A DNA stretch of 64,000 nt from Hirsutella rhossiliensis. Its lineage: Eukaryota; Ascomycota; Sordariomycetes; Hypocreales; Ophiocordycipitaceae. Below are positions 19,474-30,603 of the stretch, piece after piece. Made by a program: the position numbers and the translations under genes. The stretch's first letter is position 1. Each line of letters starts with the position of its first letter. Below the pieces are notes generated by a model that was not told the DNA's origin, did no database searches, and worked only from the letters and a program-made list of their open reading frames with translations. The DNA lies in NCBI RefSeq assembly GCF_020360975.1, contig NW_025408677.1, positions 434,001 through 498,000 of the forward strand. The letters run 5' to 3'.

Positions 19474-19820
19474 CATGCCTTGAGGAACGAAAGGATTTCT
19501 ATGCCTTGAGGAACGAAAGGATTTCTATGCCGCGCTTTGCCTTGAGGAACGTTAGTGCCTTGAGGAACGTTAGTGCCTTGAGGAACGAAAGGATTTCTAT
19601 GCCTTGAGGAACGAAAGGATGCCTTGAGGAACGAAAGGCTTCTTCTTACCCTGCGAGCCCTCTCCCCCCCCACCAAAGTTTTGCCTTGAGGAACGAAAGG
19701 ATTTGCCTTGAGGAACGAAAGGCTTCTTCTTACCCTGCGAGACCACTCTTTGCCTTGAGGAACGAGGAACGAGTGACGAAAGGTGCCTTGAGGAACGAGG
19801 AACGAGTGACGAAAGGTTCT
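19474..19820 (+). repeat. Array of eleven left-end copies of the Helitron family 2
   Basis: GCCTTGAGGAACG occurs eleven times in one orientation in about 350 bp. The tails differ: AAAGGATTTCTATG (copies 1, 2, 5), TTAGT (3, 4), AAAGGCTTCTTCTTACCC (7, 9), and GAGGAACGAGTGACGAAAGG (10, 11). Several units start right after a T run (GCGCTTT, AGTTT, CTCTT). The same sequence starts copies B (30764) and C (47007). Unequal tails and truncated units fit serial insertion of elements into each other's ends rather than a simple tandem satellite. Confidence 0.85.
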
Positions 19821-20218
19821 TAGGGTTCCTCCCCGGGGAGAAAAAAAATTCGCCATCGATTTCCCCCCCGCAAATGCCGCCCTCTGATTCGCTGGCGTTC
19901 TCGCTTTTGATTCGTCGGTTGTTCTTTTCTCGCTTTTGATTCGTCGATGTTCTCGCTTTTCATTCGTTAATAAATAAAAATAATAAATAATGCCCTGCCC
20001 CTTGCTGCCTTTTTAGTTCCAGCTGCGCAGTTCGCTTCCAACGCCTCCGTAGACCATACGCCGCCGCAGACCACATAGAGGAAGGTGCCCAAGCCGGCCC
20101 GGCTTCTAACCCCGCCATAGACCACACGCCTCCACAGACCACCCCCTTCGCCCGTCCTCCTGGCCCTTAACCTACACTCCTTTTACGTCGGAAGTGTGGA
20201 AAATGCAGGGCGCCTGCG
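19821..20218. other. Left non-coding end of copy A
   Basis: No gene. It contains three repeats of TTCTCGCTTTTGATTCGTCG or close variants (19898-19965) and CTCTGATTCGCTGG, the block shared by left ends of other copies (CTTCTGATTCGCT at 56344, CTCTGATTCGCT at 30712). Confidence 0.6.
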
Positions 20219-22637
20219 TTACCTGCGGAGCCAGTCGGCCGCCTCCTGTGTTGTCTGCCTGCTAAGCTCCTCTAGCCGGGCCTGCGCTGCCGTCATCTCC
20301 TCAGGCACCCGGTTCCCCACTAGGTCCCGCTCCCGCACCTCTGATACGAGCATGATGCCGTCGAGCGTCGGGCACCGCGACAGCTGCACGTATAGGCTAT
20401 ACGGGTCGCACGACGACGGCACCGCCCTCCCCTCGACCGTCGTCATCCTCGCCCCCCGCAGCTCCAGCGCCACGCGCTCTGCGTCCCGCCCTGCACCTTA
20501 TAGTCGGTGCAGGCGAAGGCCGCGGCGCACGGCAGGCCCTCCGGCTGACGTCGTTGCGCTGCCATGGCCGCTTCCGCTGCGCTGTGATCTTGACGCTGAT
20601 GGGCGTTAGCAGGATCGTCCCGGCAGGCATCCCGACGAAGTGGAAGTCCTTGGTCGTCTCCGAGGCCAGCACGATGCCCGCCGGCGGCCGAAGTGCATGA
20701 TGAGCTCCGCCGAGACGCGGTGGCCGGGGAAGGCGCGGTCGGGGATGACGTCCACCGCCGTGTACCCGGCCCCGTTCACAAGCTTCAGCCCCTGGTGCGT
20801 GTTCTGGTTCACGACGACCGGCATGCCCGGCACGAAGAGGAAGACGGCCGGCACCGGGGTCGCGCTGTCGTCGCCCTGGCCTAGCATTAGCACCGCCTCC
20901 TCTTCCGTCGGCACGCCGTCCCTCCACTTATGCTCGGAGAGGAAGACGCGCGCCGCCGTCCGCCGCCTCTCCCGGAACGCGAGCGCCGCCTCTAGGTTGA
21001 GGTTCCAGCGGTTCCGGTTGAGCGGCGTCACCACCGTCAGGCCCGTCTCCCACGGGATCCGCCTGCCCGGCCGGTAGCATCTCGAGTTGAGCAGCTCTAG
21101 GTCCGACCGGTCCTGCTCGCCCCGGCGGATCCGCCCGAGCAGCCGCCGCAGCTCCGGGTCGCCGGCGGCCCGCATCTGCTCGTCTAGCATGACGACCGTC
21201 GTGAAGCGCCGCCACAGCGCGTGCGCCTTGTCGTGCTGCCGCCGCTGCTCGGCCGCGAACGCCCCGTCCTCGTCCCACGCCACCGCCGCGCTCGGCAGCA
21301 GGATCGACCGTTCCTGCACCGGCCGGAACTGGTGGAAGTCGCCGCAGAGGATCACTACCGGGATGCCGCCGAAGTCCCGCGCCGACCCCCGCAGCCGGCA
21401 GAGCTGCTCGTTGGCGGCGTGCAGCGTCCGCGCCCCGAGCATGCTGACCTCGTCGATCACCAGCACCTCCTTCTCCTGCCAGTCCATCCGCGACCGGCCG
21501 TCGACGAAGCGCTCGCCCTGGCCCGCCAGCCGTACGCCGTCAATGTCCTCGTCGCCCTCCCGCCCGGCCGCCCTGGCCGACCGTAAGGCCGCAGGCCGAG
21601 TGCAGCGTGATGCCGTTGATCCGCGCTGCCGCCGTCCCCGACGTCGCCGTAACCAGCAGCCGGCTCGATAGGTCCCTCCGGGCGAGCAGCTCGACGAGCG
21701 CCTCGATGACGCGCGACTTGCCGGTGCCGCCCTCGCCGCCGATGAATAGGCAGAGCTGGCCACCACCGTCGCCGCCTGCGTCGTCGCCCTGCCGGATTCG
21801 GTCGAGTTGCCGGCACACGATTAGGAGGGCGATGGCCTGCTTCTCGTTGAGCGTGAGCTGGCCCGCCAGCTCCTGCCGGCGGCGACGAACGAGCTCGACG
21901 GGCCGAGCCGCACGCGCATCCCCGCCGCCGTGCCTGCGTCTGCGTCGCCGTCGGCCGCCGTTACGTCGATGTCGTCCTCGCCGAAGCCCCCCATCACCCC
22001 GCGAAGGGCCGCGCCGCGGTCGGCCCCGACGCCCGCCGCCGCCCCGCCGCCCTGGATGCCCTGGATCGCCCGCTCCCGCCCCGCGCCGCGCTCCTCTGCT
22101 GCGACTTGATGGCCCGCACCTCTTCTTGCCGCGGCAGTGCCGCCCCGACAGCGCCGAGCCCGGTAGGTTCACCCGCCTGCCTGCCCTCTCGTCCGCCACC
22201 ACCGTCGCCGCGAGCTCGGCCGCCGACCCGAGCGCCGACTGCTGGAACCGGCAGAGCTGCTGCGTCATCGCTAGCAGCTCTGTTGACTGCGCCGTGACTT
22301 GTCCCGCGCTGGCGGCGTTCCGACGACGTCGATGAGCCGAGCCGCGTCGCCCGCCCCGCCGGCGCGGTATGCCTCCTCGCCCCTTCGGCCGCCCCTGCCT
22401 TCGTCGTCGGCCTGCGGCGCCGTCATACCGCCCTCCTCGGCCGTGGCGGCCCACTGCTTGGCGTCGCGCTTCGCGTCCTCCGCCGACCGCCGGAGGAGCT
22501 GCACGTTGTCTGCGAGCCGCGCGACCCTCGGCGCCAGCGACTCCGGCGCCCGTGCCCAGATGTTGTTAATGTCGCCTGCCTCCTCGCCGAGGAAGGACTC
22601 CCACGGCACGAATAGGGCCAGGTGCTGCACCGCCGCC

Positions 22638-22707
22638 CTAGATGCTGTTAGCCGATGCCCCTAGCTGCTCTGCCTTCCTCTTAGGCGCCCCGTCTTATAG
22701 TACGCAC
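22638..22707 (-). other. Intron 2 of Rep-helicase, copy A (70 bp)
   Basis: Minus strand: exon ...CACCGGAG, then GTGCGT; branch-like GGCTAAC; 3' end ATCTAG, then GGCGGCGGTGCAGCAC. Splicing joins CHRR to AAVQHLALFVPWE in frame. The same site is found in B, C and D. Confidence 0.8.
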
Positions 22708-23799
22708 CTCCGGTGGCACGACTCGTCGTCTTCCTCGCTGAACTCCTTGCTGAGGTATCCGTCGACGCATACAGTCGCCCCGCAACCCGGCCGCCTAAGC
22801 GCCTGCACCCAGCCCTTCCCCGACGCCCAGCTCTCCGCGAAGGGTACCTCACCCCAGCCCGCCATACCGTCGGCGCCGCTGCCGTTTTGCTTTAACCTTA
22901 CAAGCGATGCGTAGTCATAAAGGCAGAGGCCCCGCAGGAGCTCGCCCCGGTGCCGGTAGGCCTCGACGAGAGGGATCCTCAGGCCAGCCTCCTCGACGAC
23001 GACCGTCTCGTCCGGCGCGTCGCCCGTCGCCTCGGCGCCGCTCGCCCGTCGGAGGTGCCGCCACCGGCGGAAGACGGCCCAGTAGAGCTGGTTTGCGTTT
23101 ATATACGCCCACGCTGAGCCGCTGCTAAACTCCGCCGGGTACCCTAGGAGGTGCGCGATCACCTCGACCTGCGACAGCGGCCGCTCCGTAAAGACTCGAT
23201 TCGCCGCCTTAAGCAGGAACGTTCTCGTCTTATTCCCCCCTACGGGGTCCGCCGCCGTCGCTACCCCTTCGGCCCCGCCCTCCCGGCCGGCGTCGCGGTC
23301 GGCGCCACTTCTGTTGCCCTCTCCCGTCGGCTCTAGCACAGGAAGGAACTCGGCCGCGGCGGCCACACGCTTCCACACCGGGTCCTCTACCTTCGTCGCA
23401 TAGTTAGTAATATAGTAGATTAGGGCCATGGTCTTGCGCTGCGTCGCGATGAACGAGATGTCGTGGTTGTGTCGTAGCCCCACTGCCATCGCCCTGTTCC
23501 ACCGGTTCACCATGCTATGCGTCCGCCGGATCTCGAGCACCCCGTCCGCCGTCAGCGCCGTCCTCTCCACCAACCTCCACGGCGCCTTAAACCGGCAGAG
23601 GTCCCCTTCCGCGCCCCACGCCGAGCGAGTATTTTACGCAGGTCGCGCTATGCGTATGGATCTGCGTCGCGCCCGCGCAGAAGTTGGCCTCCTCGTCGAA
23701 GGTGTCCGTGAAGCGCGCGACGTCGTCGAGCCGCGACGATATGTCCGCCGTGGCCGACCGCTCTGCCTGCATGGCACAGTAACCTTCTGCGTCTAGCTC

Positions 23800-23888
23800 C
23801 TGCGGCCTCGGTTCAGCTTAGGCCCCTCAGCCTGCCCCAGATAGGGGGCATCGGGGGGGGGGGGTTTGTGTTAAGGCGGCCGCCTTAC
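23800..23888 (-). other. Intron 1 of Rep-helicase, copy A (89 bp)
   Basis: Minus strand: exon GTCTTCTCTGAG, then GTAAGG; CTGAAC branch-like site; 3' CCGCAG, then GAGCTAGACGCAGAAGG. It joins YVDSVFSE to ELDAEGYCAMQAE. It lies between the HUH and two-tyrosine motifs. Confidence 0.8.
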
Positions 23889-26428
23889 CTCAGAGAAGAC
23901 GCTATCTACGTAGCGGACGATGCGCTCCCGGTACGCCGCCTGCTCCTCCGCGTCCGGGCCGGCGAGCGCGTCGCCAATGCCCGCGTTGCCCTTAGCCAGA
24001 GGAGCCCGTGGATGTGGAGGGCGCCTCGCTCGTTGGTCTCTACCGCCCCGTAGTATGCGCCGACGTGGCCGAACACCGACTCCTCCCCGACGTTGACGTA
24101 GTGCTCGAAGAAGAGCGTCATCTCCCGGTGGAAGAAGACGGCCGAGCTCATCGGGTCCGATATGGCCAGCCGCGTCCGCTTATACGCGGTCCCTAGGTCA
24201 CTTAGGAAGGCCTCGGCCTCGTCGGGGTCGCGGCCGCGGTGCGCCGCTAGCCGTAACTTTACTAGGTTCGTAATGTCGTTCGGGTTCAGCGTGAACCAGA
24301 TAGCCGGCACCCCGTACCTAACGATGAGGATAGTATCTTCTTCCGCATACTAAGGCGGCTCTCCTCGACATTGGCTGCCGGTAGCCGAACACGGAGAGGG
24401 ACCGGAGGAGCTCTTTACCCCGTCGTCGCTAGTCTTACCTGTGGCCTCGAGCTCGGCCTGGCCGCCTCGAGCCTCTGCGCCGTTAACGACTTTAGTAGGC
24501 CCTCGACCCTTGCGAAGTTCTTCCTCGCTACGCCTAGCATGCTGGCCTGGCGGTTCTTAGACCGCACGCCCATGTTAAAGACAAGGAAGGCGAAGATAGG
24601 GTGCGTCGCGAACCGGCCGCCGTGACGCCGCAGCACGACGTCGGCCCATGCCTGGAGCTTCATGTTCCGCGTCGACATAAGGCCCTCTGCAACCCGCTCC
24701 GCCTGGGCGCCCTGGTTCCCGACGCTAGGGCCCGCGCTCTCTCCCGCGGCGTCCTCGTCGGCGAGCCTCGGCCCGCCTAAGCCAAAGGGGAACAGGGTCG
24801 GAAAGGCCTTTGCAAAGAAGGAGGCGTCCGCCGAGTCGGCGAAATCCTCGCCGCGTCGCACCTGTATGTACGGCTCGCCGTCGCCGCCGTCGCCCGCCGC
24901 CCCTCTGGCCGCCGTCCCTACCCACGTCCTCGGGCCGGCGCGCGCTCCCTCGGGCCCGACCGCGTCGCGGGCGAAGCGAATCTTCTCGGCGTCGGCCACA
25001 TCTGGCGCCCCATCTAACGGGAACATGCCGGAAGACGTTACCTCATTGATTACGTCCCCGTCCTCTTCGGGCCTAGCGCCGTCCCTGTCGTCGTCCTCGC
25101 ACGTGAGCCCGACGTCGCGGCTCCTCGGCGGGGTCCTGGCCCTGCCTTAGCATCGCGAGGATTTCCTCGATCTCGGCCGCGCCTCCGTCGTCCATGGCCC
25201 GCTCCGACGGCGGCACCACCTGCGCCGTCTGCGTCCTCTCCCGCGCCGACGGCTCGTTTCGCTCCGGCCGCTCGCACACCACCGGCGGCACCCCGTGCGG
25301 CGGCGCCCCCCAGCTGGCTATCTCCGCCGCGTCGATCTCGACCTCGCCGTAGAGCGGGTTGTTCTCCTTGAGCCAGGCCAGCGCCCTCTCGACCGCCGAC
25401 CGCCTTACCGACAGCAGGCCTGATAGGTCCCGCGGCCCGGGCCTCTCAGCGCCCTGCCACGAGACGTGGATCTCGTCCATGACCCGGACCAGCGGGTGCG
25501 GGAGCACCTTGGCAGCCAGGCCCTGCACGTCGTTCGGGAACACCGTGATATGGCCCTTGACGTGCCTCGGGTACCTCACGCTCTGCCTCTGGCCGCCGGG
25601 GATGCTATACTTCGTCACGAAGCCGTAGCACGAGTTGAGCGAGATGAGCTTCTCCTCGAGCGGCGTGAGGTCCTTTAGCTCGTCGGGGTACGCGTGCTCG
25701 CAGCCGAGCCGCCCATGGAGGTGCATGGCCGGCGACGCCCCCTCACGCCCGGCCCATCGCGCGCACTCTGCGCAGACCGCCACCGGCCTGCCCTCCGGGA
25801 AGCAGGCTTGGCACCCGAACGGGGACCGCCCGCCCCCCGCAACACCGCTCCGCGACCACCCCTCCCACCCCTCCCACGCCATCTCCCTCAGCTCCCCCTT
25901 GGCCCGCTTCCGGTAGCATAGCGTGCAGGTCGCGATCGGCAGCGTGCCAGCGTCGTGGAACGCCCGGTAGAACTTCCGCACCGTCCTCACCTGCCTCTCG
26001 CGCGGCACCGGCGCACACCACGTCTGCTCGTTAGCCAGCCTCTCGCCCGCCTCGAACTCCTCGTCGAGGTGCCGCAGCGCGCTGGCTAGGTCCTCGGCCT
26101 GCAGCTCCCTTGGTCTCGGCACCTTTCACCGACCCGGCGCGTTTCCGCTCGGCCTGCCCACTACTAAGATGGCGTTTCCTCTTCTGCTCTTCCCTCGCCT
26201 GCCGTCTTATCGCCGATCTACCTGCGTCCGGTTAGCTATCACCGCTACACGCCTTTACCTCGCTCTACGACCGTACCTGCCGAGGCGCTATCTCTGCCGC
26301 CAACAAGCAGCCCGGCTGCGGCCGGAGTTGTGGCGGGGATCTCGGCCCTGCTGGCCGGCCGGGACTGGATGGCTCGCGGCGAGTGCTGGCTTCCGATCGA
26401 GACTACGGCCGAGCTAGTCCCGCTTGAC

Positions 26429-26950
26429 GGCGGCGAAGGGCCGGCGGCCCTCCAAGTCGGTTGTGGCCGAATATCCCGCGGAACGTCCGAACTTCTCGTC
26501 GGCGGCGGCGAGGCCCGGCGGCCTCCACCGTCGGCAGAGGCCGGATTTCCCTCGGTGCGCGCTGGCTTTTCCTGAGGCCGAGACGGCGCTAGGCCCGCCT
26601 TGCGGCAGCCGGCGCCCTGCCGCCGTCGGTGTCGACAGAGCCTGGATATCCCGCGGCGCGTCCGAACTTCTCGTCGGCGGCGAAGGGCCGGCGGCCCTCC
26701 ATGTCGGCTGTGGCCGAATGTCCCGCGGAACGTCCGAACTTCTCGTCGGCGGCGGCGAAGGACCGGCGGCCTCTACTGTCGGCAGAGGCCGGATTTCTCT
26801 TGGTGCGCGCTGGCTTTTCCTGAGGCCGAGACGGCGCTGGGCACGCCTTGCGGCAGCCAGTGCCCTGCCGCCCTCGGTGTCGGCGGCAGCCAAGTTGCCG
26901 CCGCGCTTGGTGTCGGCCGAGGCTGGATATCCCGCGGCATGACTCGGCCT
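26429..26950 (-). repeat. Coding repeats in the N-terminal region of copy A
   Basis: Two units of about 247 bp (near 26429 and 26676), each built from sub-repeats around TCCCGCGGAACGTCCGAAC and TTCTCGTCGGCGGCG. On the minus strand they encode repeated TRSSDVPRDIRPQPTWRAAG-like peptides, likely the disordered N-terminus of the Rep-helicase. Confidence 0.75.
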
Positions 26951-26965
26951 GCGCTGATCCTCCAT

Positions 26966-28026
26966 CTCCTAGTCCTGGCGGTCTTCCCGCCCTCGCCTCG
27001 GAGGCGCCTCCCTTGACGCCTCTTCTTGCTCTCTCCGAGGGGCGCCGCTAGCAAGTGCCGGCGCTGCTGTGGTCGGCTGGAACTCTGGTCCTGTGTACGG
27101 CGCTGCGCAGGCTTCTGGCGCCGGGCTTGCCCCGTCCCCCGCTCCGGACTGGTCCCTTCCGTTGGCTGGCTTCATTGCGACACCGGTCTACCAAAGCCCC
27201 CACGGACGTCTTGTCTTCCTCTTTTGCACCTGCCCTCTTTGGCCCTGCCTACTTATGGTGCCACTAGGCCCCTGGCGTAAATCCTCGTAAGTGTAATAAC
27301 AGCGTATAAATCCTTGCCTCGATTATTCGCCCTGCACTTATCTTGCTGACTGGCACCCTCTTGCGCATATAGGATCCTCTACAAAAGTCTATATATCTTA
27401 CTCGTAGCTCTCTACTATGTCTATATGCGTGCTGCTGCTCTTGCATTATACCGGCGCCGCCTTTCTATTAAGCCCGCCCGCCATTGCCTGCTGCCATATG
27501 CGATAGGCTAGACGGCCTCGGCCGATCCTTATATGTACGTCGCCGCGACGGCTTCTTCTTGCCTATGCTTTGCATGCTACGCTTTTCCTTCTTGTCATCC
27601 AGCTCTTATCAGTCAAAGCTTCCGTATGCCCCTAGACACTTGCCCGCTGAAGTTTAAAACCATGTCTTACACGTGTTGCGAATAGGGCTGCCTGCTTCTC
27701 CTCGAATATAGCTTCGCGCGTCCTGCTTGTCTTAAAACTCTCAACATCTTACTAGACCGCCTTTAAAGTTCTCCTTCTCTTATTGCACTCTCCTCTATAC
27801 GCATCTTATAACCCTCTTTACAAAGGCTCCTTATATAACCTACCACTAACGCCATGTTGCGTCTTTGTTTAGAATCCTTTGACTTCTCTTACACACCATC
27901 GCCACTGGCCCTTCTCTTTACACTAAACTCGTAAGACGGTATATAGGTAGGGAGCACTCCTGCCTATCTTTCTCGCCGCTTTTAGCTTTGCCCCAGCAAC
28001 GTTGCTCTTTACTACACGGCCGAGCC
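26966..28026. other. Divergent promoter region of copy A
   Basis: Between the minus-strand Rep-helicase and the plus-strand accessory gene. From about 27270 it becomes much more AT-rich and pyrimidine-rich than the coding parts, with TCTATATATC near 27390. No protein was recognised. The shorter matching gaps in B and C suggest a two-way promoter. Confidence 0.5.
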
Positions 28027-29437
28027 ATGTCTTCGTCTCCGTCGGCGGACAGCTCTGCCCCGCACCTCCGCAAGCCCCTTGGCTCTAGCAAGGGCGCGGG
28101 CAGCGATATGTCCATGATGTTCTTCGCCCAGCCCGACTGCCCCGCGAGGTTCGCCCACCACGACGAGCACCGCATTAGGGGCCTCAACGCTGAGGCTATC
28201 GCCCGCGTCCTCCTGCCGGTGCCCTCGTGGCTGCTCGAGGCCGACTACGCACCCCTCCGGGCCGAGGGCGACGACCTGGGCCCTCTCTCTCTTTAGCCTA
28301 AACCTCTCTATCTACGGCCAGCCAATCGTCGACACGGACTGGTCCGAGCAATGGTTCCTTATGAGCGGCCGCGTTCACCCCTACGCCCTCGCCTGGGAGG
28401 TGGAGCGCCGCGACGGTCTTGAGGCCGGCCCAGACGATACCGTCCTCTACACAGTGCCCGCCCTTATCGTCCGCGACCAAGGCTACCAGCCGTGCGCCCC
28501 CTTCTTTTTTTTTTGCCCCTTCACCGGCCGCCTCGCTGACTTCTCTCCCTAGCGTCCTCCCACGCTCCTTGGCCTCTGGCGGCCAGTTCCCGTCTACGCC
28601 TCCTGTTGTCTCCTTCCATGGCGTCATCGCCGGGCCTGGCCTTGACCTCCTGCGTGGAGACTTCCTGCCAGGTCTCGGGCCCGACCAGCTCCGCTGCTGC
28701 GGCTTCGTCCGGCTCACTACCTACATCACCCCTGGCCTGCCGGACCGGATTCCCTTTAAGGGCTACCACCCTTCCAGGTCTTTGTTATCTTTCCCATCTA
28801 TGCTAACCCTTGGGCCGTGCTATGCAAGAAAATTGCTGAAAGGCCTAACTCTTCCTTCCTGCCCGGCGTCCCTTTACCTGCACTGGAAAGGTCGTCGGCC
28901 TTCTCGACCACCGTCTTATGCTCTGCCCCGGGCTCAGAGCGCGATTACGTCTTTATCGTCGTCCCGGACAGCTGGAACTTTGTCGACAGGCCCTCGGCGG
29001 CCGCCTCCGCCTCGGCTTCCCCCCTTGCTACGCCCCTTAAACGTCAGACCCTATCCGCCTCCTCTACCTTTGATTCCGTCCGCGCCGCCTTGTACTCCGT
29101 TGCTGCGCCGGCCTCGGCTGCGTCGGCTCCCCCCCTCGGCCCCGACCGCCCTCGACCCCGTCACACCACCGCCTAAGCGCTCCCACCCGGCCCTTGCCGA
29201 TACGCCCATGAAGAGGGCGCGCTTGCTGCAGCAGCAGAATTCGCCGCCTTCCTCGTCTTCGGACACCGTCAGCTCCGCCGCCCCCTCCTCCTCTCCCCGC
29301 CGGCCGCTTCTTCGTCTCGACCGAGCGGCGTCCCGCCCGTTCCGCTCCGGCAGCCAAGCCGGGTTCCTCTTGACTCTATTGTCGCGAGCACCTCCGACCC
29401 GCCCGCTCGACCTATCCGCTATCGCATGCAGAAATGA
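28027..29437 (+). pseudogene. Accessory gene of Helitron family 2, copy A (two exons)
   Basis: Unknown protein conserved in copies A, B and C. ATG at 28027 (GAGCCATGTCT). Exon 1: PHLRKPLGSSKGAGSDMSMM, FFAQPDCPARFAHHDEHRIR, GLNAEAIARVLLPVPSWLL. A frameshift near 28285 leads to SLNLSIYGQPIVDTDW, GRVHPYALAWEVERRDGLE and VPALIVRDQGYQP. The intron is 28492-28552. Exon 2: PPVVSFHGVIAGPGLDLLRG, LTTYITPGLPDRIPFKGYHP, and, in shifted frames, FTCTGKVVGLLDHR-like sequence, YVFIVVPDSWNFVD, a Ser/Pro-rich stretch with a basic KRSHPALADTPMKRARLL nuclear-signal-like segment, and the end DSIVASTSDPPARPIRYRMQ. About three frameshifts. Beta-rich parts around VSFHG and YVFIVVPDSW could be OB-like, but this is only a guess. 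Confidence 0.75.
28492..28552 (+). other. Intron of the accessory gene, copy A (61 bp)
   Basis: GTGCGCC at the 5' end after TACCAGCC, CGCTGAC branch site, CCCTAG 3' end. Same position and phase as in B and C (GYQ-P). Confidence 0.8.
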
Positions 29438-29702
29438 GCTGCCTACTATAAACCTATCGCTCTCTTACGCCTCTTGCCTTTACCAAAATAAACCGTTCTC
29501 CTCTCGAGACGCTATTCCTAACGAAACTTATCGCTGCAAAATTACCATTACTCTACACATTACAACGTTTATCTCTTTTTGAAACAACAACTTTAGCTTG
29601 CGACCTATTTCTTACGATAGTGCCTGCCTCTATTTGTTCTCCGTGACCTTGTTTATGTCCTGCGCGTTATGCCTTGTCCCTTTACTTTCCTTCCTCCTCT
29701 CC
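29438..29702. other. Intergenic between accessory and MYND genes, copy A
   Basis: AT-richer than both neighbours, no coding signal. It probably holds the 3' ends of the two converging genes. Confidence 0.5.
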
Positions 29703-30274
29703 CTAGCTCCTAGCTTGCCTTTGGCTTGCATCCCTTCTTGTGCACCTTCCAGTCCTCCTTTGGTGTTGCCTGCTGCAGTACGCCACCGTCAGGCATCGGC
29801 TGCACCTCCTCGCCCCGCCATCTCTCCACAAACCCGGCAGACCTTCCTCTGTGCTCTGCGCATCCTGCCCTTGCATTTGCGTCGCGCCCTTGTTTCCGCC
29901 CGCCTGCCCCGCCTCTGCCATCGTGTCCTGCATTTCCTGCCTCGTCCTAATTTCGCATCCTTCTTTGCCGCAGAACGACGACACGACCACGAGCACAAAC
30001 GGCCTCTCTGCGTGTAGGTACGATATCGGGCTCTGTAGAATCTCCTTTGCGAGTCCGCCGCAGCTCTCGCAGCGCACCCTGCTGCCTTCCGACACGCTGC
30101 CTCGTGCTCCCGTAGGATCGGCCTTATCCACTGTAGGAACAGTGCACTGGCTGCGTGGTTCGGCCTCGCCTGGCCTACCTGCGTCACGAGCGTCTTCGGG
30201 ATGCTATGCTTGTACTTCAGCTCCGTGGCCCGAATTCGCACCAGAACTCCACGGAAACGTTGCAAGTGGCCATG
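29703..30274 (-). pseudogene. MYND zinc-finger gene, copy A
   Basis: Homolog of 46367-46952. ATG at 30274 (MATCNVSVEFWCEFG), broken by a shift after about 17 residues. Then ELKYKHSIPKTLVTQVGQAR, LQWIRPILREHEAACRKA, and, in another frame, CESCGGLAKEILQSPISYLH and SSFCGKEGCEIRTRQEMQD. The C-terminal MYND finger is split over two frames: CRVCGEMAG, then RRCSRCLTVAYCSRQHQRR, with a terminal H/C pair partly lost. MYND fingers usually bind proline-rich peptides. At least three frameshifts. Confidence 0.75.
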
Positions 30275-30545
30275 CTGTAGTTGTTTTCCTAACTGCTCGA
30301 TCGGTAGCTAGGGTAGACGCTTCTGCTCTCCTATTCGTGCCTTGGTGCCTCTCTTATACTCCTTCCTCTCTCTTACCCCGCAACCGTTATCATCGCTGTA
30401 TTTGCCTTCTTGCTTTTGTCTCCTCTTCCCGCTGCGGGATGGTGCCCGAATGGCCGATTTATTTGCCTACCTTCTTGCATGCATTAGTTCCTGGCGCTAC
30501 CGCCTGCTTGCGTTCTTTGCTCTCGCCCTCTGTCTTCGTCTTGTT

Positions 30546-30591
30546 TGTCTCAATCCTCAGTCTTCGTTCCTCAAGGCTTTTTGCGCAACCC
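30546..30591 (+). repeat. Right end of copy A: inverted 14-mer and hairpin
   Basis: TCGTTCCTCAAGGC, the reverse complement of the left-end GCCTTGAGGAACGA, then GCGCAACCC-ATGAG-GGGTTGCC, a 7-bp perfect stem. Copy C ends the same way at 56255-56302 with a different loop (TGTT). Confidence 0.8.
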
Positions 30592-30603
30592 ATGAGGGGT
30601 TGC

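Larger units (their letters stand above)
20219..26965 (-). pseudogene. Rep-helicase gene of Helitron family 2, copy A
   Basis: Rolling-circle transposition protein, read right to left in several frames. Pieces: 26414-26965, Arg/Pro/Ala repeats; 25073-26122, Cys-rich region (TCTLCYRKRAKGEL; CQACFPEGRPVAVCAEC) and DUF6570-like block (LTPLEEKLISLNSCYGFVTK, VRYPRHVKGHITVFPNDVQ, DEIHVSWQG); 24415-25026, FADSADASFFAKAFPTLFPF; 23906-24310, Rep with VPAIWFTLNPNDITN-like start, HREMTLFFEHYVNVG and the HUH motif ALHIHGLLWL; 22695-23573 with the two-tyrosine motif IYYITNYATKVEDP; 22271-22630 linker; 21540-22454 with Walker A GGEGGTGKSRVIEALVELL; 20606-21766 with Walker B VLVIDEVSMLGART and VVILCGDFHQFRPVQ; 20219-20473 with motif VI YVQLSRCPTLDGIML. 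Two introns, 23800-23888 and 22638-22707. Frameshifts occur near 20690, in 21540-21766, near 22300 and in 24310-24415. Stop at 20219-20221. Confidence 0.88.
19784..30591 (-). mobile_element. Helitron-like family 2, copy A
   Basis: Left end at the last TGCCTTGAGGAACG unit, right end at TCGTTCCTCAAGGC plus hairpin (30546-30591). Contents: the Rep-helicase gene (minus), the divergent accessory gene (plus, 28027-29437) and the MYND gene (minus, 29703-30274). It is markedly more GC-rich than B and C, with codon third positions mostly G or C, and has more frameshifts. The limits are inferred from sequences shared with the other copies. Confidence 0.7.

Noticed and set aside
19474..19820. CRISPR-like or satellite array
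   Set aside because: Units are 13-40 bp with mixed tails and no unique spacers, and the unit is the terminal sequence of the neighbouring Helitrons.
21087..21671. Long plus-strand frames opposite the helicase of copy A
   Set aside because: They are antisense by-products of high GC content; the minus strand has all Pif1 motifs.
28419..29582. A 387-codon open plus-strand frame in copy A as one gene
   Set aside because: It crosses the conserved intron at 28492-28552 and switches away from the frame of the accessory protein. The two-exon model fits copies B and C better.
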